Positions 50,450 through 60,112 of a stretch of DNA of 64,000 nt are shown piece by piece. The DNA is from an uncultured Bacilli bacterium (GTDB lineage: Bacteria > Bacillota_I > Bacilli_A > RF39 > UBA660), in the NCBI GenBank assembly GCA_934141245.1, contig CAKPCB010000003.1, positions 83,989 to 147,988 of the forward strand. The letters are read 5' to 3'. Position numbers and translations under genes: made by a program. The notes under the pieces are model-generated. The model was not told the DNA's origin, searched no databases, and saw nothing but the letters and a program-made list of their open reading frames with translations. Numbering within the stretch: the first letter of the stretch is position 1; each line of letters begins with the position of its first letter.

Positions 50450-51020
50450 GTGTTATAATTTTGTCTATTAGACCGTATTCTAGTGCTTCGCTAGACTCTA
50501 GAAAATGATCTCTTTCTGTATCTAATTCTATCTTTTTAATCTTTTGATTTGTATTTTTTGATAAAATTTGATTAAGCTTTTTCTTTGTTTTTAATATATG
50601 CTCAGCAACTATTTTTATTTCTGTTGCTTGACCTTCTACACCACCTAATGGTTGATGTATCATTATTTCACTATTTGGGAGAGCATATCTTTTCCCTTTT
50701 TTTCCACTTGATAATAAGAAAGCTCCCATAGAAGCTGCTAATCCTAAACATATTGTTGATACATCACTTTTTACAAAATTCATTGTATCATATATAGCCA
50801 TTCCTGCAGATACAGAACCACCTGGGGAATTTATATATATATTTATATCTTCATTTCCCAATGAATCCAAATACAATAGTTGTGCTATAACGCTATTTGC
50901 AGATGCATCATTAATTTCGCCACTTAGCAATATGATTCTATCTTTTAATAGTCTAGAGAATATATCATAACTTCTTTCACTGTTTCCTTCTTTATCTATA
51001 ATCATTGGTACTAAACTCAT
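50433..51020 (-). CDS. clpP: ATP-dependent Clp protease proteolytic subunit
   Basis: The 195-aa serine protease forms the double-heptameric chamber used with ClpX/ClpC. The catalytic triad is visible: Ser97 in GLAASMGAF, His122 in EIMIHQPLGG and Asp in ELDTERDHF. The start used is the ATG of MSLVPM, with AGGTGAT upstream, which matches the family N-terminus; an ATG three codons earlier is too near that site. It removes misfolded proteins and also ssrA-tagged chains made by the tmRNA encoded in this window. Confidence 0.97.
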   Translation of the reverse strand: MSLVPMIIDKEGNSERSYDIFSRLLKDRIILLSGEINDASANSVIAQLLYLDSLGNEDINIYINSPGGSVSAGMAIYDTMNFVKSDVSTICLGLAASMGAFLLSSGKKGKRYALPNSEIMIHQPLGGVEGQATEIKIVAEHILKTKKKLNQILSKNTNQKIKKIELDTERDHFLESSEALEYGLIDKIITQKKES

Positions 51021-51125
51021 TATTATCACCTATAATTATAATAGTTTTAATTTTAAAAAAATATTCATATTTAGTGAATTAATTTTTAATTTATGATATT
51101 ATATTATAAGAATAGGAGTGGTTCA

Positions 51126-52781
51126 ATGATAGATAGCATCAGTATTACTATTGATAATAAAAAAATCGAAGTATCAAAAGGTACAACACTATTAGAGCTT
51201 TCCAAAATGGTACAAGAGCATTACGATTTACCAATTATATTGGCAAAAGTTGATGATCAGTATAAAGAATTGTCATTTGTTCTTTTAAATGATGCTAGAG
51301 TGGAATTCTTAACTTTGAAGGATAGACAAGGAAATAGAGCATATTTAAGTGGATTAGTTTATATGCTTGTATATACTGCTAGAAAAGTCTTAAGAAATAA
51401 TGAGCTTTCTGTACAGCATTCAATTGATAAGGGATTATACGTTAGCACTAAGAAAAAAATAACACCAGAGCAAATAGCTTTGTTAAAGGAAGAAATGAAG
51501 AATATAGTTAAGCTAAATCTTCCTATAGAAAAATTAAATGTTAACAGAATTGATGCAATTGATTATTTTGAAAAAGTAAATGATTATTCAAAAAAAGAAT
51601 TATTAAAGTATAATACAAATAGTTTTATAACATTATATAAACTGGGGAATATATATAATTTCTTTTTCAGTCTTATGCCTGTTGAAACCAGATGTTTAGA
51701 AAGATTTGACTTAAAATATCTTAATGAAAATGGATTTGTCTTATTGTATCAAACTGTTTACATGAAAGATGGCATAAAGAAGTATGAACATTATAAAATG
51801 ATGTTTGATGTTTTTAGGGATTTTCATGATTGGGCAAGCATAATGGGTATTGATAGAGTCCCATCTTTAAACAGATATGTCTCATCGGGAAATATAGGTG
51901 ATCTAATTAGAATGGATGAAACCCTACAATGTAATAAACTGCTAGATATTGCTGCAGAAATATACAATAAAAAAAGTAGTATTAAAGTAGTTTTGATTGC
52001 TGGGCCTTCATCATCAGGTAAAACTACTACTTGTAATAAGCTTTGCATGTATTTAAGAAGTTTTGGATTAAACCCTAGAACTTTATCGATGGACAATTAT
52101 TTTGTAGATAGAGAAAGAACGCCTAAAAATAGTGATGGTAGTTATGACTTTGAGTGTTTGGAAGCAGTTGATACAGAACTTTTTGACAAACAGGTTCAGG
52201 ATATAATTGATGGAAAAACAGTGACTACACCAATTTTTGATTTTGTGGCCGGAAAGCCTAATTTTAATGGTGAAGTTATTACTTTGGGAAAAAACGATAT
52301 ACTAATAATAGAGGGTATACATGGTTTAAATCCTGAAATATTGAAAGACATACCTAAAAAGAATAAATATAGGATATATATTTCGCCACTTACATGTCTT
52401 AATTTAGATAGTCATAACAGGATATCGACAACTGATAATAGATTATTAAGAAGAATAATAAGGGATAATAAGCATAGGGGAAATTCGGTTGAAGCAACAC
52501 TCGAAAAATGGCCAAATGTTAGAAAAGGGGAAGAAAAGAATATTTTTCCATATCAAGACCAAGCAGATATTATATTTAATTCTGCACTTATTTATGAGTT
52601 TGGGGTGTTAAAAACTTATGTTGAGCCTTTACTATATTCAGTTGATATAGATAGTCCTTACTACGAGGAAGCAAAAAGATTGATAAATGTGTTAAAAATG
52701 TTTTTACCAATACCGTCAGAAGATATACCAAAAGATTCAATATTAAGAGAATTTATTGGTGGCGGATGTTTTAGACAATAA
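51126..52781 (+). CDS. TGS-domain uridine-kinase-like nucleoside kinase
   Basis: The 551-aa protein has an N-terminal TGS-like domain (about 1-65), a middle region related to the ThrRS second additional domain, and a C-terminal P-loop kinase domain of the uridine kinase/phosphoribulokinase type, with Walker A AGPSSSGKTTTCNKL near 300 and the DNYFVDRERTPKNSDGSYDFE segment. This fusion is widespread in Firmicutes and probably phosphorylates uridine or a related substrate. ATG 51126 follows AGGAGTGG. It is transcribed away from clpP and 14 bases before gapA. Confidence 0.9.
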   Translation: MIDSISITIDNKKIEVSKGTTLLELSKMVQEHYDLPIILAKVDDQYKELSFVLLNDARVEFLTLKDRQGNRAYLSGLVYMLVYTARKVLRNNELSVQHSIDKGLYVSTKKKITPEQIALLKEEMKNIVKLNLPIEKLNVNRIDAIDYFEKVNDYSKKELLKYNTNSFITLYKLGNIYNFFFSLMPVETRCLERFDLKYLNENGFVLLYQTVYMKDGIKKYEHYKMMFDVFRDFHDWASIMGIDRVPSLNRYVSSGNIGDLIRMDETLQCNKLLDIAAEIYNKKSSIKVVLIAGPSSSGKTTTCNKLCMYLRSFGLNPRTLSMDNYFVDRERTPKNSDGSYDFECLEAVDTELFDKQVQDIIDGKTVTTPIFDFVAGKPNFNGEVITLGKNDILIIEGIHGLNPEILKDIPKKNKYRIYISPLTCLNLDSHNRISTTDNRLLRRIIRDNKHRGNSVEATLEKWPNVRKGEEKNIFPYQDQADIIFNSALIYEFGVLKTYVEPLLYSVDIDSPYYEEAKRLINVLKMFLPIPSEDIPKDSILREFIGGGCFRQ

Positions 52782-52795
52782 AGGGAGGAAAAATT

Positions 52796-53800
52796 ATGAT
52801 AAGAGTTGCAATAAATGGATTTGGTAGAATTGGTAGATTAGTATTTAGAATAATGGAGGAAGATCCTGATTTTGAGATTGTTGCTATAAATGATTTAACT
52901 GATGCAGAACAGTTAGCATATTTACTTAAGTATGATACAAATCATAGAAATTATAATATTGATGGAATTTCTTTTTATGAGAATGGTATTTTAGTAAATG
53001 GGCGCAAGATACCTGTTTATTCTGAAGCCGATCCAAACAATTTACCATGGAAAGATTTAAATGTAGATGAGGTTTTTGAATGTACTGGTAGATTTGTTGA
53101 AAAAGACAAAGCATACGCACATATTAAAGCTGGAGCAAAGAAGGTTATTATTTCCGCACCAGCAAAAGGTGATGTGAAGACCATAGTATATAATGTTAAC
53201 CATTCAATACTTGATGGAACTGAAGAAATTATATCAGCTGCAAGTTGTACAACAAATTGTTTGGGTCCTGTGCTTAAAGTATTAGATGATAATTTTGGTA
53301 TTATAAAAGGTTACATGACAACAGTACATGCATATACTAATGATCAAGCTACACTAGATATAGCGCATAAAAAGGGAATAAAAGCAAGGAGAGGTAGAGC
53401 GTGTGCAGCAAATATTGTACCAGCATCAACTGGTGCAGCATCTGCAATTGGAAAGGTTATTCCTAATTTAAATGGGAAACTAGAAGGAACAGCAATGAGA
53501 GTTCCTGTTCCAACTGGTTCGGTTATTGATTTAACTTTAGAATTATCTAAATTAACAAATGTGGATGAAATAAATTTGACATTTGAAAAAAATCAAAATG
53601 AGACATTAAAGTATACAATGGATCCAATTGTTTCAAGTGATGTTATTGGTTTAAGATATGGTGCCGTTGTTGATGGACTATCTACAAATGTTTTGAATGT
53701 TGATGGAAAACAAATGGTAAAGATTGTTGCTTGGTATGATAATGAAATGGGATATTCTGCACAAATGGTTAGAACAGCTAAAGAATTAATAAAAAAATAA
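52796..53800 (+). CDS. gapA: Glyceraldehyde-3-phosphate dehydrogenase
   Basis: The 334-aa glycolytic enzyme oxidises glyceraldehyde-3-phosphate with NAD. The Rossmann start INGFGRIGRLVFR, the catalytic SCTTNC (Cys near 152) and the C-terminal WYDNEMGYSAQMV are complete. AGGGAGG precedes the ATG. The usual pgk-tpi-pgm-eno genes and a cggR regulator are not next to it; instead the str operon promoter follows directly. Confidence 0.97.
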   Translation: MIRVAINGFGRIGRLVFRIMEEDPDFEIVAINDLTDAEQLAYLLKYDTNHRNYNIDGISFYENGILVNGRKIPVYSEADPNNLPWKDLNVDEVFECTGRFVEKDKAYAHIKAGAKKVIISAPAKGDVKTIVYNVNHSILDGTEEIISAASCTTNCLGPVLKVLDDNFGIIKGYMTTVHAYTNDQATLDIAHKKGIKARRGRACAANIVPASTGAASAIGKVIPNLNGKLEGTAMRVPVPTGSVIDLTLELSKLTNVDEINLTFEKNQNETLKYTMDPIVSSDVIGLRYGAVVDGLSTNVLNVDGKQMVKIVAWYDNEMGYSAQMVRTAKELIKK

Positions 53801-53808
53801 TATCAGTA

Positions 53809-53837
53809 TTGACAATAAATAGTTAAGGTGCTATATT
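53809..53837 (+). promoter_or_regulatory. Promoter of the str operon
   Basis: TTGACA at 53809-53814 and TATATT at 53832-53837 are separated by 17 bases, just after the gapA stop. Confidence 0.75.
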
Positions 53838-53844
53838 ATCTATG

Positions 53845-53935
53845 CTGATTAAATTGAGCTTTACTTTATGTGAAGCTTATATTTAGAGACAATATTGACA
53901 CACCTGGAAGTGTGTAAAGAAAGGAGAACGATTTT
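53845..53935 (+). promoter_or_regulatory. Structured leader of rpsL
   Basis: A hairpin ACACAC-CTGGAA-GTGTGT (53898-53915) ends 8 bases before the AAGGAG site of rpsL, and an AGCTT/AAGCT stem lies near 53857-53877. These may form the target of autogenous control by S12 or S7, but no known consensus was matched. Confidence 0.45.
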
Positions 53936-54349
53936 ATGCCTACAATACAACAACTTGTTAGAAATGGTAGAAGTGATAAAGTAAGAAAAAGTAAGTCACC
54001 TGTTTTAGGAATTGGCTTAAACAGCATTCAAAAGAAACAAACAGATAAAAAATCACCTCAAAAACGTGGTGTTTGTACTCGTGTTGGAACAATGACACCA
54101 AAGAAACCAAACTCAGCATTAAGAAAATACGCTCGTGTTCGTTTAAGTAATGGAATGGAAGTAACTTGTTATATTCCGGGAATTGGACATAACTTACAAG
54201 AACATAGTGTTGTTTTAATTCGTGGAGGACGTGTTAAAGACTTAATCGGTGTACGTTACCATATTATTCGTGGTACATTAGATACTGCTGGTGTTAAAGA
54301 TAGAAAACAAGGTCGTAGTAAATACGGAGCTAAAAAACCAAAAAAATAA
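53936..54349 (+). CDS. rpsL: 30S ribosomal protein uS12
   Basis: The 137-aa decoding-centre protein has the conserved TPKKPNSALRKYARVRL and GIGHNLQEHSVVLIRGGRVKDLIGVRYH loops. The lysines usually changed in streptomycin resistance appear normal. It begins the rpsL-rpsG-fusA-tuf operon with a strong AAGGAG site. Confidence 0.98.
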   Translation: MPTIQQLVRNGRSDKVRKSKSPVLGIGLNSIQKKQTDKKSPQKRGVCTRVGTMTPKKPNSALRKYARVRLSNGMEVTCYIPGIGHNLQEHSVVLIRGGRVKDLIGVRYHIIRGTLDTAGVKDRKQGRSKYGAKKPKK

Positions 54350-54378
54350 AATAACAATATCGAAAGGAGGAATTTATA

Positions 54379-54846
54379 ATGCGTAAAAGACGTGCAGTTA
54401 AAAGAGATGTTCTACCAGATCCAATATATAACTCAAAAGTAGTTACTAAAGTAGTAAATGCTATTATGTTAGATGGTAAAAAAGGAACAGCTCAAACTAT
54501 ACTTTATAAAGCATTTAATATAGTTAAAGAAAGAACAAATGAAGATCCAATGGATATTTTTGAAAAAGCTATGGAAAATATTAAGCCTGCTCTTGAAGTA
54601 AAATCAAGAAGAGTTGGTGGATCAAATTATCAAGTACCTATAGAAGTTAGTCCGGCTAGAAGCCAAGCATTAGCAATTCGTTGGCTAATTAAATACGCTA
54701 GAGAAAGAGGCGGAAAAGGTATGGCTGAAAATTTAGCAAGTGAGTTAATCGATGCTTCAAATGGAACAGGTGGAGCAGTTAAAAAACGTGAAGATACACA
54801 CAGAATGGCAGAAGCTAATAAGGCATTTGCTCATTATCGTTGGTAG
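54379..54846 (+). CDS. rpsG: 30S ribosomal protein uS7
   Basis: The 155-aa primary 16S-binding protein of the 30S head shows MRKRRAVKRDVLPDPIYNSKVVTK and the VGGSNYQVPIEVSPARSQALAIRWL block. AAAGGAGG precedes it. fusA follows after 12 bases. Confidence 0.98.
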   Translation: MRKRRAVKRDVLPDPIYNSKVVTKVVNAIMLDGKKGTAQTILYKAFNIVKERTNEDPMDIFEKAMENIKPALEVKSRRVGGSNYQVPIEVSPARSQALAIRWLIKYARERGGKGMAENLASELIDASNGTGGAVKKREDTHRMAEANKAFAHYRW

Positions 54847-54858
54847 GAAGGAGTAAGT

Positions 54859-56928
54859 ATGGCACGCGAAACATCATTATTAATGACAAGAAACATAGGA
54901 ATAATGGCTCATATCGATGCAGGTAAGACAACTTGTACTGAGCGTGTATTATTCCATACTAAAAAAATCCATAAAATTGGTGAAACACACGATGGTGCAT
55001 CACAAATGGACTGGATGGAACAAGAACAAGAACGTGGTATTACTATTACTTCTGCTGCAACAACTGCTTATTGGAAAAAGTATCGTTTTAATATAATTGA
55101 TACTCCAGGGCATGTAGACTTCACAGTTGAAGTTAGTCGTAGTTTAAGAGTATTGGATGGTGCGGTTGCACTTATTGATGCTCAAGCTGGTGTTGAACCA
55201 CAAACTGAAACAGTTTGGAGACAAGCTACTGAGTTTAAAGTACCAAGAATTATTTTTGCAAACAAAATGGATAAGATGGGTGCAGATTTTGTTTATAGTT
55301 TAGGAACTATCGATTCTAGACTTGGAGTTAATGCAAAACCTATTGAATGGCCAATTGGTGCAGAAAATGAATTTAATGGAATTATTGATTTAGTTACAAT
55401 GAAGGCTTATCAATATGATAGTAAACCTGAAGAAAATGCTGTTGAAATTGAAATTCCTGAAGATTTAAAAGATATAGCTGAAGAAAAACGTTCAGAATTA
55501 ATTGAAGCAGTAGCTGAATTTGATGATGAATTAATGGAAAAATATCTTGAAGGTGAAGAAATTCCTGTTGAATTAATTAAAAAGGCAATTAGAAAGGGAA
55601 CTCTTGATGTAGAATTTTTCCCAGTTATGTGTGGTACAGCATTAGGAAATAAAGGTATTAAATTACTTCTTGATGCGGTTATTGATTATTTACCATCACC
55701 GCTTGATATAGCTTCAATTAAAGGTATTGACAAAAATGGTGATGAGGTTTTAAGACATCCTTCTGATGATGAACCTTTTAGTGCATTAGCATTTAAAGTT
55801 ATGACTGATCCATTTGTTGGACGTTTAACTTTCTTTAGAGTTTACTCAGGACATTTATCAAGTGGTTCATATGTTATGAACTCAACAAAAGATGCAAAAG
55901 AAAGAATTGGTCGTATATTACTTATGCATGCTAATAATCGTACAGAAATTTCTGATGTTTATACAGGTGATATTGCCGCAGCAGTTGGTTTAAAAAATAC
56001 AACTACTGGAGATACATTATGTGATGAAAAGAAACAAGTTATTCTTGAATCAATGGAATTCCCAGAGCCAGTTATTCAATTAGCTGTTGAACCAAAATCA
56101 AAAGCTGATCAAGATAAAATGGGAATAGCATTACAAAAACTTGCAGAAGAAGATCCAACATTCAGAGTTCATACTGATCATGAAACAGGTCAAACAGTTA
56201 TCTCAGGTATGGGGGAACTTCACCTTGATGTATTAGTAGACAGAATGAGAAGAGAATTCTCGGTTGAATGTAATGTAGGTAAGCCACAGGTTGCATATCG
56301 TGAAACAATTCGTCAAGCTGCTGACTGTGAAGGTAAATATATTAAACAATCAGGTGGACGTGGACAATATGGACATGTTTGGGTTAAATTTGAACCAAAT
56401 CCAGATAAAGGATATGAGTTCGTTGATGCTATCGTTGGTGGTGTAGTTCCTCGTGAATATATACCAGTAACAGATAAAGGATTACAGGAAGCTATGGCTG
56501 GAGGAATTCTTGCTGGATATCCAATGATAGACGTTAAAGCAACATTGTTTGATGGTTCATATCACGATGTTGACTCAAGTGAAATGGCATTTAAAATTGC
56601 TGCTTCAATGGCATTGAAAGAAGCTAAAAACAAATGTAAACCAGTATTACTAGAACCAATAATGAAAGTTGATGTAACAGTACCAGATGAATACTTTGGT
56701 AATGTTATGGGTGACTTAACTAGTAGACGTGGTAAACCATTAGGACAAGAAAATGTTGGAAATGCAATTAAATTAAGTGCAATGGTTCCACTTGCTGAAA
56801 TGTTTGGTTATGCTACTTCATTAAGAAGTAACAGTCAAGGAAGAGGAAACTTCATTATGCAATTTGACCATTATGAAGAAGTTCCAAAAAATATTGCTGA
56901 AGATATAATTAAAAAGAGTGGCAATTAA
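54859..56928 (+). CDS. fusA: Translation elongation factor G
   Basis: The 689-aa GTPase moves tRNA and mRNA through the ribosome. GTP motifs are AHIDAGKTTCTERVL, DTPGHVDFTVEV and NKMDK, and domain IV contains SGGRGQYGHVWVKFEP. It is a full-length canonical EF-G with no sign of duplication, and its codons are the most adapted type in the window. Confidence 0.98.
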   Translation: MARETSLLMTRNIGIMAHIDAGKTTCTERVLFHTKKIHKIGETHDGASQMDWMEQEQERGITITSAATTAYWKKYRFNIIDTPGHVDFTVEVSRSLRVLDGAVALIDAQAGVEPQTETVWRQATEFKVPRIIFANKMDKMGADFVYSLGTIDSRLGVNAKPIEWPIGAENEFNGIIDLVTMKAYQYDSKPEENAVEIEIPEDLKDIAEEKRSELIEAVAEFDDELMEKYLEGEEIPVELIKKAIRKGTLDVEFFPVMCGTALGNKGIKLLLDAVIDYLPSPLDIASIKGIDKNGDEVLRHPSDDEPFSALAFKVMTDPFVGRLTFFRVYSGHLSSGSYVMNSTKDAKERIGRILLMHANNRTEISDVYTGDIAAAVGLKNTTTGDTLCDEKKQVILESMEFPEPVIQLAVEPKSKADQDKMGIALQKLAEEDPTFRVHTDHETGQTVISGMGELHLDVLVDRMRREFSVECNVGKPQVAYRETIRQAADCEGKYIKQSGGRGQYGHVWVKFEPNPDKGYEFVDAIVGGVVPREYIPVTDKGLQEAMAGGILAGYPMIDVKATLFDGSYHDVDSSEMAFKIAASMALKEAKNKCKPVLLEPIMKVDVTVPDEYFGNVMGDLTSRRGKPLGQENVGNAIKLSAMVPLAEMFGYATSLRSNSQGRGNFIMQFDHYEEVPKNIAEDIIKKSGN

Positions 56929-57021
56929 TAAGCATTTTACATGTTGTTAAAATAGTAAGATGACAAATAATATTAATAATAACGAAAAGGTATAACTTTC
57001 CGATTATTATACAAAAAATAG

Positions 57022-57055
57022 TTGATAAATTATCAATTATTAGTTAAAATATAAT
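57022..57055 (+). promoter_or_regulatory. Likely internal tuf promoter with palindrome
   Basis: A perfect palindrome TTGATAA-A-TTATCAA lies at 57022-57036 and TATAAT at 57050-57055, in the 154-base gap between fusA and tuf. The best -35 (TTGATA) is 22 bases from the -10, so the promoter is tentative. The palindrome could be an operator. Confidence 0.4.
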
Positions 57056-57082
57056 AGTAATTGAAAAAGGAGGAAATATAAA

Positions 57083-58267
57083 ATGGCAAAACAAAAATTT
57101 GATCGTTCAAAACCACATGTTAATATTGGTACAATTGGACACGTAGACCATGGTAAAACAACTTTAACTGCTGCAATTACAAAATGTTTAGCAGAAAAAG
57201 GTATGGCAGAATTTACTGATTATGCAAACATTGATAAAGCACCAGAAGAAAGAGAACGTGGTATTACAATTAATACTGCTCACGTTGAGTATGAAACAGA
57301 CAAACGTCATTATGCACACGTTGACTGTCCAGGACATGCTGACTATGTAAAAAATATGATTACAGGTGCAGCTCAAATGGATGGAGCAATACTTGTTATT
57401 GCTGCTAGTGATGGACCTATGGCACAAACTCGTGAACATATCCTTCTATCTCGCCAAGTTGGTGTACCTAGAATGGTAGTATTCATGAATAAATGTGACC
57501 AAGTTGATGATCCAGAATTATTAGACTTAGTAGAAATGGAAATTCGTGAATTATTAAACGAATACGATTATGATGGAGATAATACTCCAATTATCCGTGG
57601 TTCTGCTTTAAAAGCTCTTGAAGGTGATCCAGAAGCTAAAGCAAAAATTTATGAACTTATGGATGCAGTTGATGAATGGATTCCAACTCCAGAACGTGAT
57701 AACGACAAACCATTCTTAATGAGTATTGAAGATGTATTCACAATCACTGGACGTGGAACTGTTGTTACTGGACGTGTTGAAAGAGGACAATTAAAACTTA
57801 ACGATACAGTAGAAATCGTTGGTATTAGACCTACAAAATCTACAGTTGTAACAGGAATCGAAATGTTTAGAAAACAACTTGACTTTGCTGAAGCAGGAGA
57901 TAATGCTGGTGTATTATTACGTGGTATTGCTCGTGAAGAAGTTGAAAGAGGACAAGTTTTAGCTAAACCAGGAAGCGTTACACCTCATCATAAATTTAAA
58001 GCACAAGTTTATGTTTTATCTAAAGAAGAAGGAGGACGTCATACACCATTCTTTGCTAACTACAGACCTCAATTCTATTTTAGAACTACAGATGTAACTG
58101 GTGTTATTGAATTACCTGCTGGTGTAGATATGGTTATGCCAGGAGATAACGTTGAAATTACAGTTGACTTAATTCACCCAATCGCAATTGAAAATGGTAC
58201 TAAATTCTCAATTCGTGAAGGTGGACGTACAGTTGGTGCTGGTAACGTTTCAGAAATTATTGAGTAA
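57083..58267 (+). CDS. tuf: Translation elongation factor Tu
   Basis: The 394-aa GTPase delivers aminoacyl-tRNA to the ribosome. Motifs GHVDHGKTTLTAAI, DCPGHADYVKNMI and NKCD are canonical, and domains 2 and 3 are complete. AAAGGAGG lies upstream. Codon use is strongly biased, as expected for a very highly expressed gene. A terminator follows. Confidence 0.99.
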   Translation: MAKQKFDRSKPHVNIGTIGHVDHGKTTLTAAITKCLAEKGMAEFTDYANIDKAPEERERGITINTAHVEYETDKRHYAHVDCPGHADYVKNMITGAAQMDGAILVIAASDGPMAQTREHILLSRQVGVPRMVVFMNKCDQVDDPELLDLVEMEIRELLNEYDYDGDNTPIIRGSALKALEGDPEAKAKIYELMDAVDEWIPTPERDNDKPFLMSIEDVFTITGRGTVVTGRVERGQLKLNDTVEIVGIRPTKSTVVTGIEMFRKQLDFAEAGDNAGVLLRGIAREEVERGQVLAKPGSVTPHHKFKAQVYVLSKEEGGRHTPFFANYRPQFYFRTTDVTGVIELPAGVDMVMPGDNVEITVDLIHPIAIENGTKFSIREGGRTVGAGNVSEIIE

Positions 58268-58271
58268 TATT

Positions 58272-58300
58272 AAAGAACCTATTGGTTCTTTTTTGTTTTT
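58272..58300 (+). terminator. Terminator of the str operon
   Basis: AAAGAACC (58272-58279) pairs with GGTTCTTT (58284-58291), followed by T-rich sequence. Confidence 0.88.
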
Positions 58301-58394
58301 AATAAAATATACTTTTTTAATTGGTGAAATATTTTGATAAATATTTGAAAAATATAATTGATGATGAAATACATAAGATTTAAGATGAACTCAT

Positions 58395-58430
58395 AAAAAA
58401 ATAGGACAATTTTTTGTTCTATTTTTTATC
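58395..58430 (-). terminator. Terminator of the FemX-like gene
   Basis: Fourteen-base arms 58395-58409 and 58414-58427 pair with one G-U. Read on the minus strand, the stem lies right after the stop codon and is followed by a T run. Confidence 0.8.
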
Positions 58431-58432
58431 AA

Positions 58433-59695
58433 CTATTTTTGATGTTTTTTTAGACTATATTTATCTTTTGTGTTTATATATAATGCATACATTGGCTTAT
58501 TTATTGTTAAATTAAATTCACCTATATATTCTGTTGCAAGCGCATTGTAGCCTAACTTTGATTCATTTAATCCCTTATATTCATTATTAGAATTAAACAC
58601 ACCGGCTATTGCATTTAAATCAAAGATTTCAATATTTGTATTAGAATATTTTTCTATTATTCGCCATTTCATAAGAAAATTAGGGCAAAGATTTCCAAAT
58701 TTTTCATTGAAACCATCTATTAATAAATTAAGTGTATTTCCATTTTTAATTATGATTGCTCCGCCTATAGTTATTCCTTCCGGATACTCTTTAAGTAATG
58801 TTGTTGAATTTACTAAATGTCTTTTATAAGATGCTAGAATTCTATCGGATTCCATTTTTTTGTTTATTATGGTTCTCATGTTTTTTCCTTTAGAATTTCC
58901 GTCTTGTATCATCTTGTTATATTCATTGCTTTTTGATTGTTGATATTCATATAAAGCTTTACTGTTTTTTACGTATGTTTCTGTATTTAAATTGGCAAAG
59001 TAAAGTTCAAAATCTTCTTTGAATGATTTACTTAATGTCTCATAATATTTTATTGAATAATTTCCTTTTTCTTTAATAAAATCATACATTTTGTTTATAT
59101 CATTAGTATTATCTTTATATATCTCAATTCCAAATTTTGCAGCTTTTCTTAATTTGTTACGTATTTGCTTATCTAATTTTACAAATAATTCTTCGCTTGT
59201 TTTTTCTTTCATATTTAGTATGGCATGCCACCTAGGTTTTACTGCTTCCATGTAATTATTAAATCCACAATGAATGAAACCACATTTTTTTAGTGTTGAC
59301 ATAAGCTTATCTAATTCATTGTTTTGCATAATTATATTTCCATTTTTATCACGTATACTTTTGATGATTAATGGATCAATTTTTAAAATTAAAAGGCTTT
59401 GCTTGAATAAATAACTTTTAAGTTTTTTTATTATCTCTGGGATTAAATGATAGTCGTTGTAGTTTAGTAACATTCCACGTGGTGCATATCCATATTTAAA
59501 TCCCATAAATATTGGAACTGTTAATATTAATGAGGCACCAATTAGAGTTTTGTTATGTACTACTCCAATGTATTTTGGACTAAAACCAAAATTCTTCATT
59601 AAATTAGCATATTCTTTGGTTTGATAGTAGTTTCTTAGAGGATGATTTTTTGAAAAACTTTCAAACTCAAATTCATTAAGACTTATAATTTTCAT
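58433..59695 (-). CDS. FemX/FemA-type peptidoglycan amino-acid ligase
   Basis: The 420-aa protein has two GNAT-like halves separated by a helical arm (about residues 240-290), the plan of FemABX enzymes that add the first or later amino acids of the interpeptide bridge from aminoacyl-tRNA to lipid II. Visible are GASLILTVPIFMGFKYGYAPRG and the C-terminal FDLNAIAGVFNSNNEYKGLNESKLGYNA. AGGAGG lies upstream. This suggests an indirect cross-link in the wall peptide. It stands alone on the minus strand. Confidence 0.9.
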   Translation of the reverse strand: MKIISLNEFEFESFSKNHPLRNYYQTKEYANLMKNFGFSPKYIGVVHNKTLIGASLILTVPIFMGFKYGYAPRGMLLNYNDYHLIPEIIKKLKSYLFKQSLLILKIDPLIIKSIRDKNGNIIMQNNELDKLMSTLKKCGFIHCGFNNYMEAVKPRWHAILNMKEKTSEELFVKLDKQIRNKLRKAAKFGIEIYKDNTNDINKMYDFIKEKGNYSIKYYETLSKSFKEDFELYFANLNTETYVKNSKALYEYQQSKSNEYNKMIQDGNSKGKNMRTIINKKMESDRILASYKRHLVNSTTLLKEYPEGITIGGAIIIKNGNTLNLLIDGFNEKFGNLCPNFLMKWRIIEKYSNTNIEIFDLNAIAGVFNSNNEYKGLNESKLGYNALATEYIGEFNLTINKPMYALYINTKDKYSLKKHQK

Positions 59696-59846
59696 TTTAA
59701 TCCTCCTATCTAACAGGAAAATTATAACATATTATTTTTTAAAATTAAATAAATATATGTCATATTCTTATATGAATTTTGATTATTTCTTGCATTCTGA
59801 TTAGTTTTATGCTAGATTATTTATTAGTGATATGGAGGAATTTGGC

Positions 59847-60062
59847 ATGGAAAAGTTTTTATTAGTAATTTCAATATTACTTATTGCAATAGTATTACTT
59901 CAAAGTAATAAAGCGGAAAGTGCATCTCAAATTATTTCAGGTGGAAATTCTGATTTATTTAGCAAGAGAAAAGAACGTGGAGTTGAATTACTTATCAGCA
60001 GAATAACATTTACTTTAGGGATGATTTTCTTTTTAGTTAGTTTAATCGCAGAATTTATTTAA
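59847..60062 (+). CDS. secG: Protein-export membrane protein SecG
   Basis: The 71-aa protein has two membrane helices and the SecG pattern LLVISILLIAIVLLQSNKAESASQIISGG...FSKRKERGVE. It stimulates SecYEG translocation. ATG 59847 is used because the earlier ATG at 59832 is part of the ribosome-binding stretch ATGGAGGA. secG-rnr-smpB-ssrA is the Bacillus order. Confidence 0.94.
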   Translation: MEKFLLVISILLIAIVLLQSNKAESASQIISGGNSDLFSKRKERGVELLISRITFTLGMIFFLVSLIAEFI

Positions 60063-60086
60063 AAGACTATTAAAAGTCTTTTTTTT
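60059..60086 (+). terminator. Terminator after secG
   Basis: AAAAGACT pairs with AGTCTTTT around a short loop, followed by a T run. The nearby TATAAT at about 60091 may be an rnr -10 box. Confidence 0.75.
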
Positions 60087-60112
60087 ATTGTATAATTATG
60101 GTGGTGAATGAT

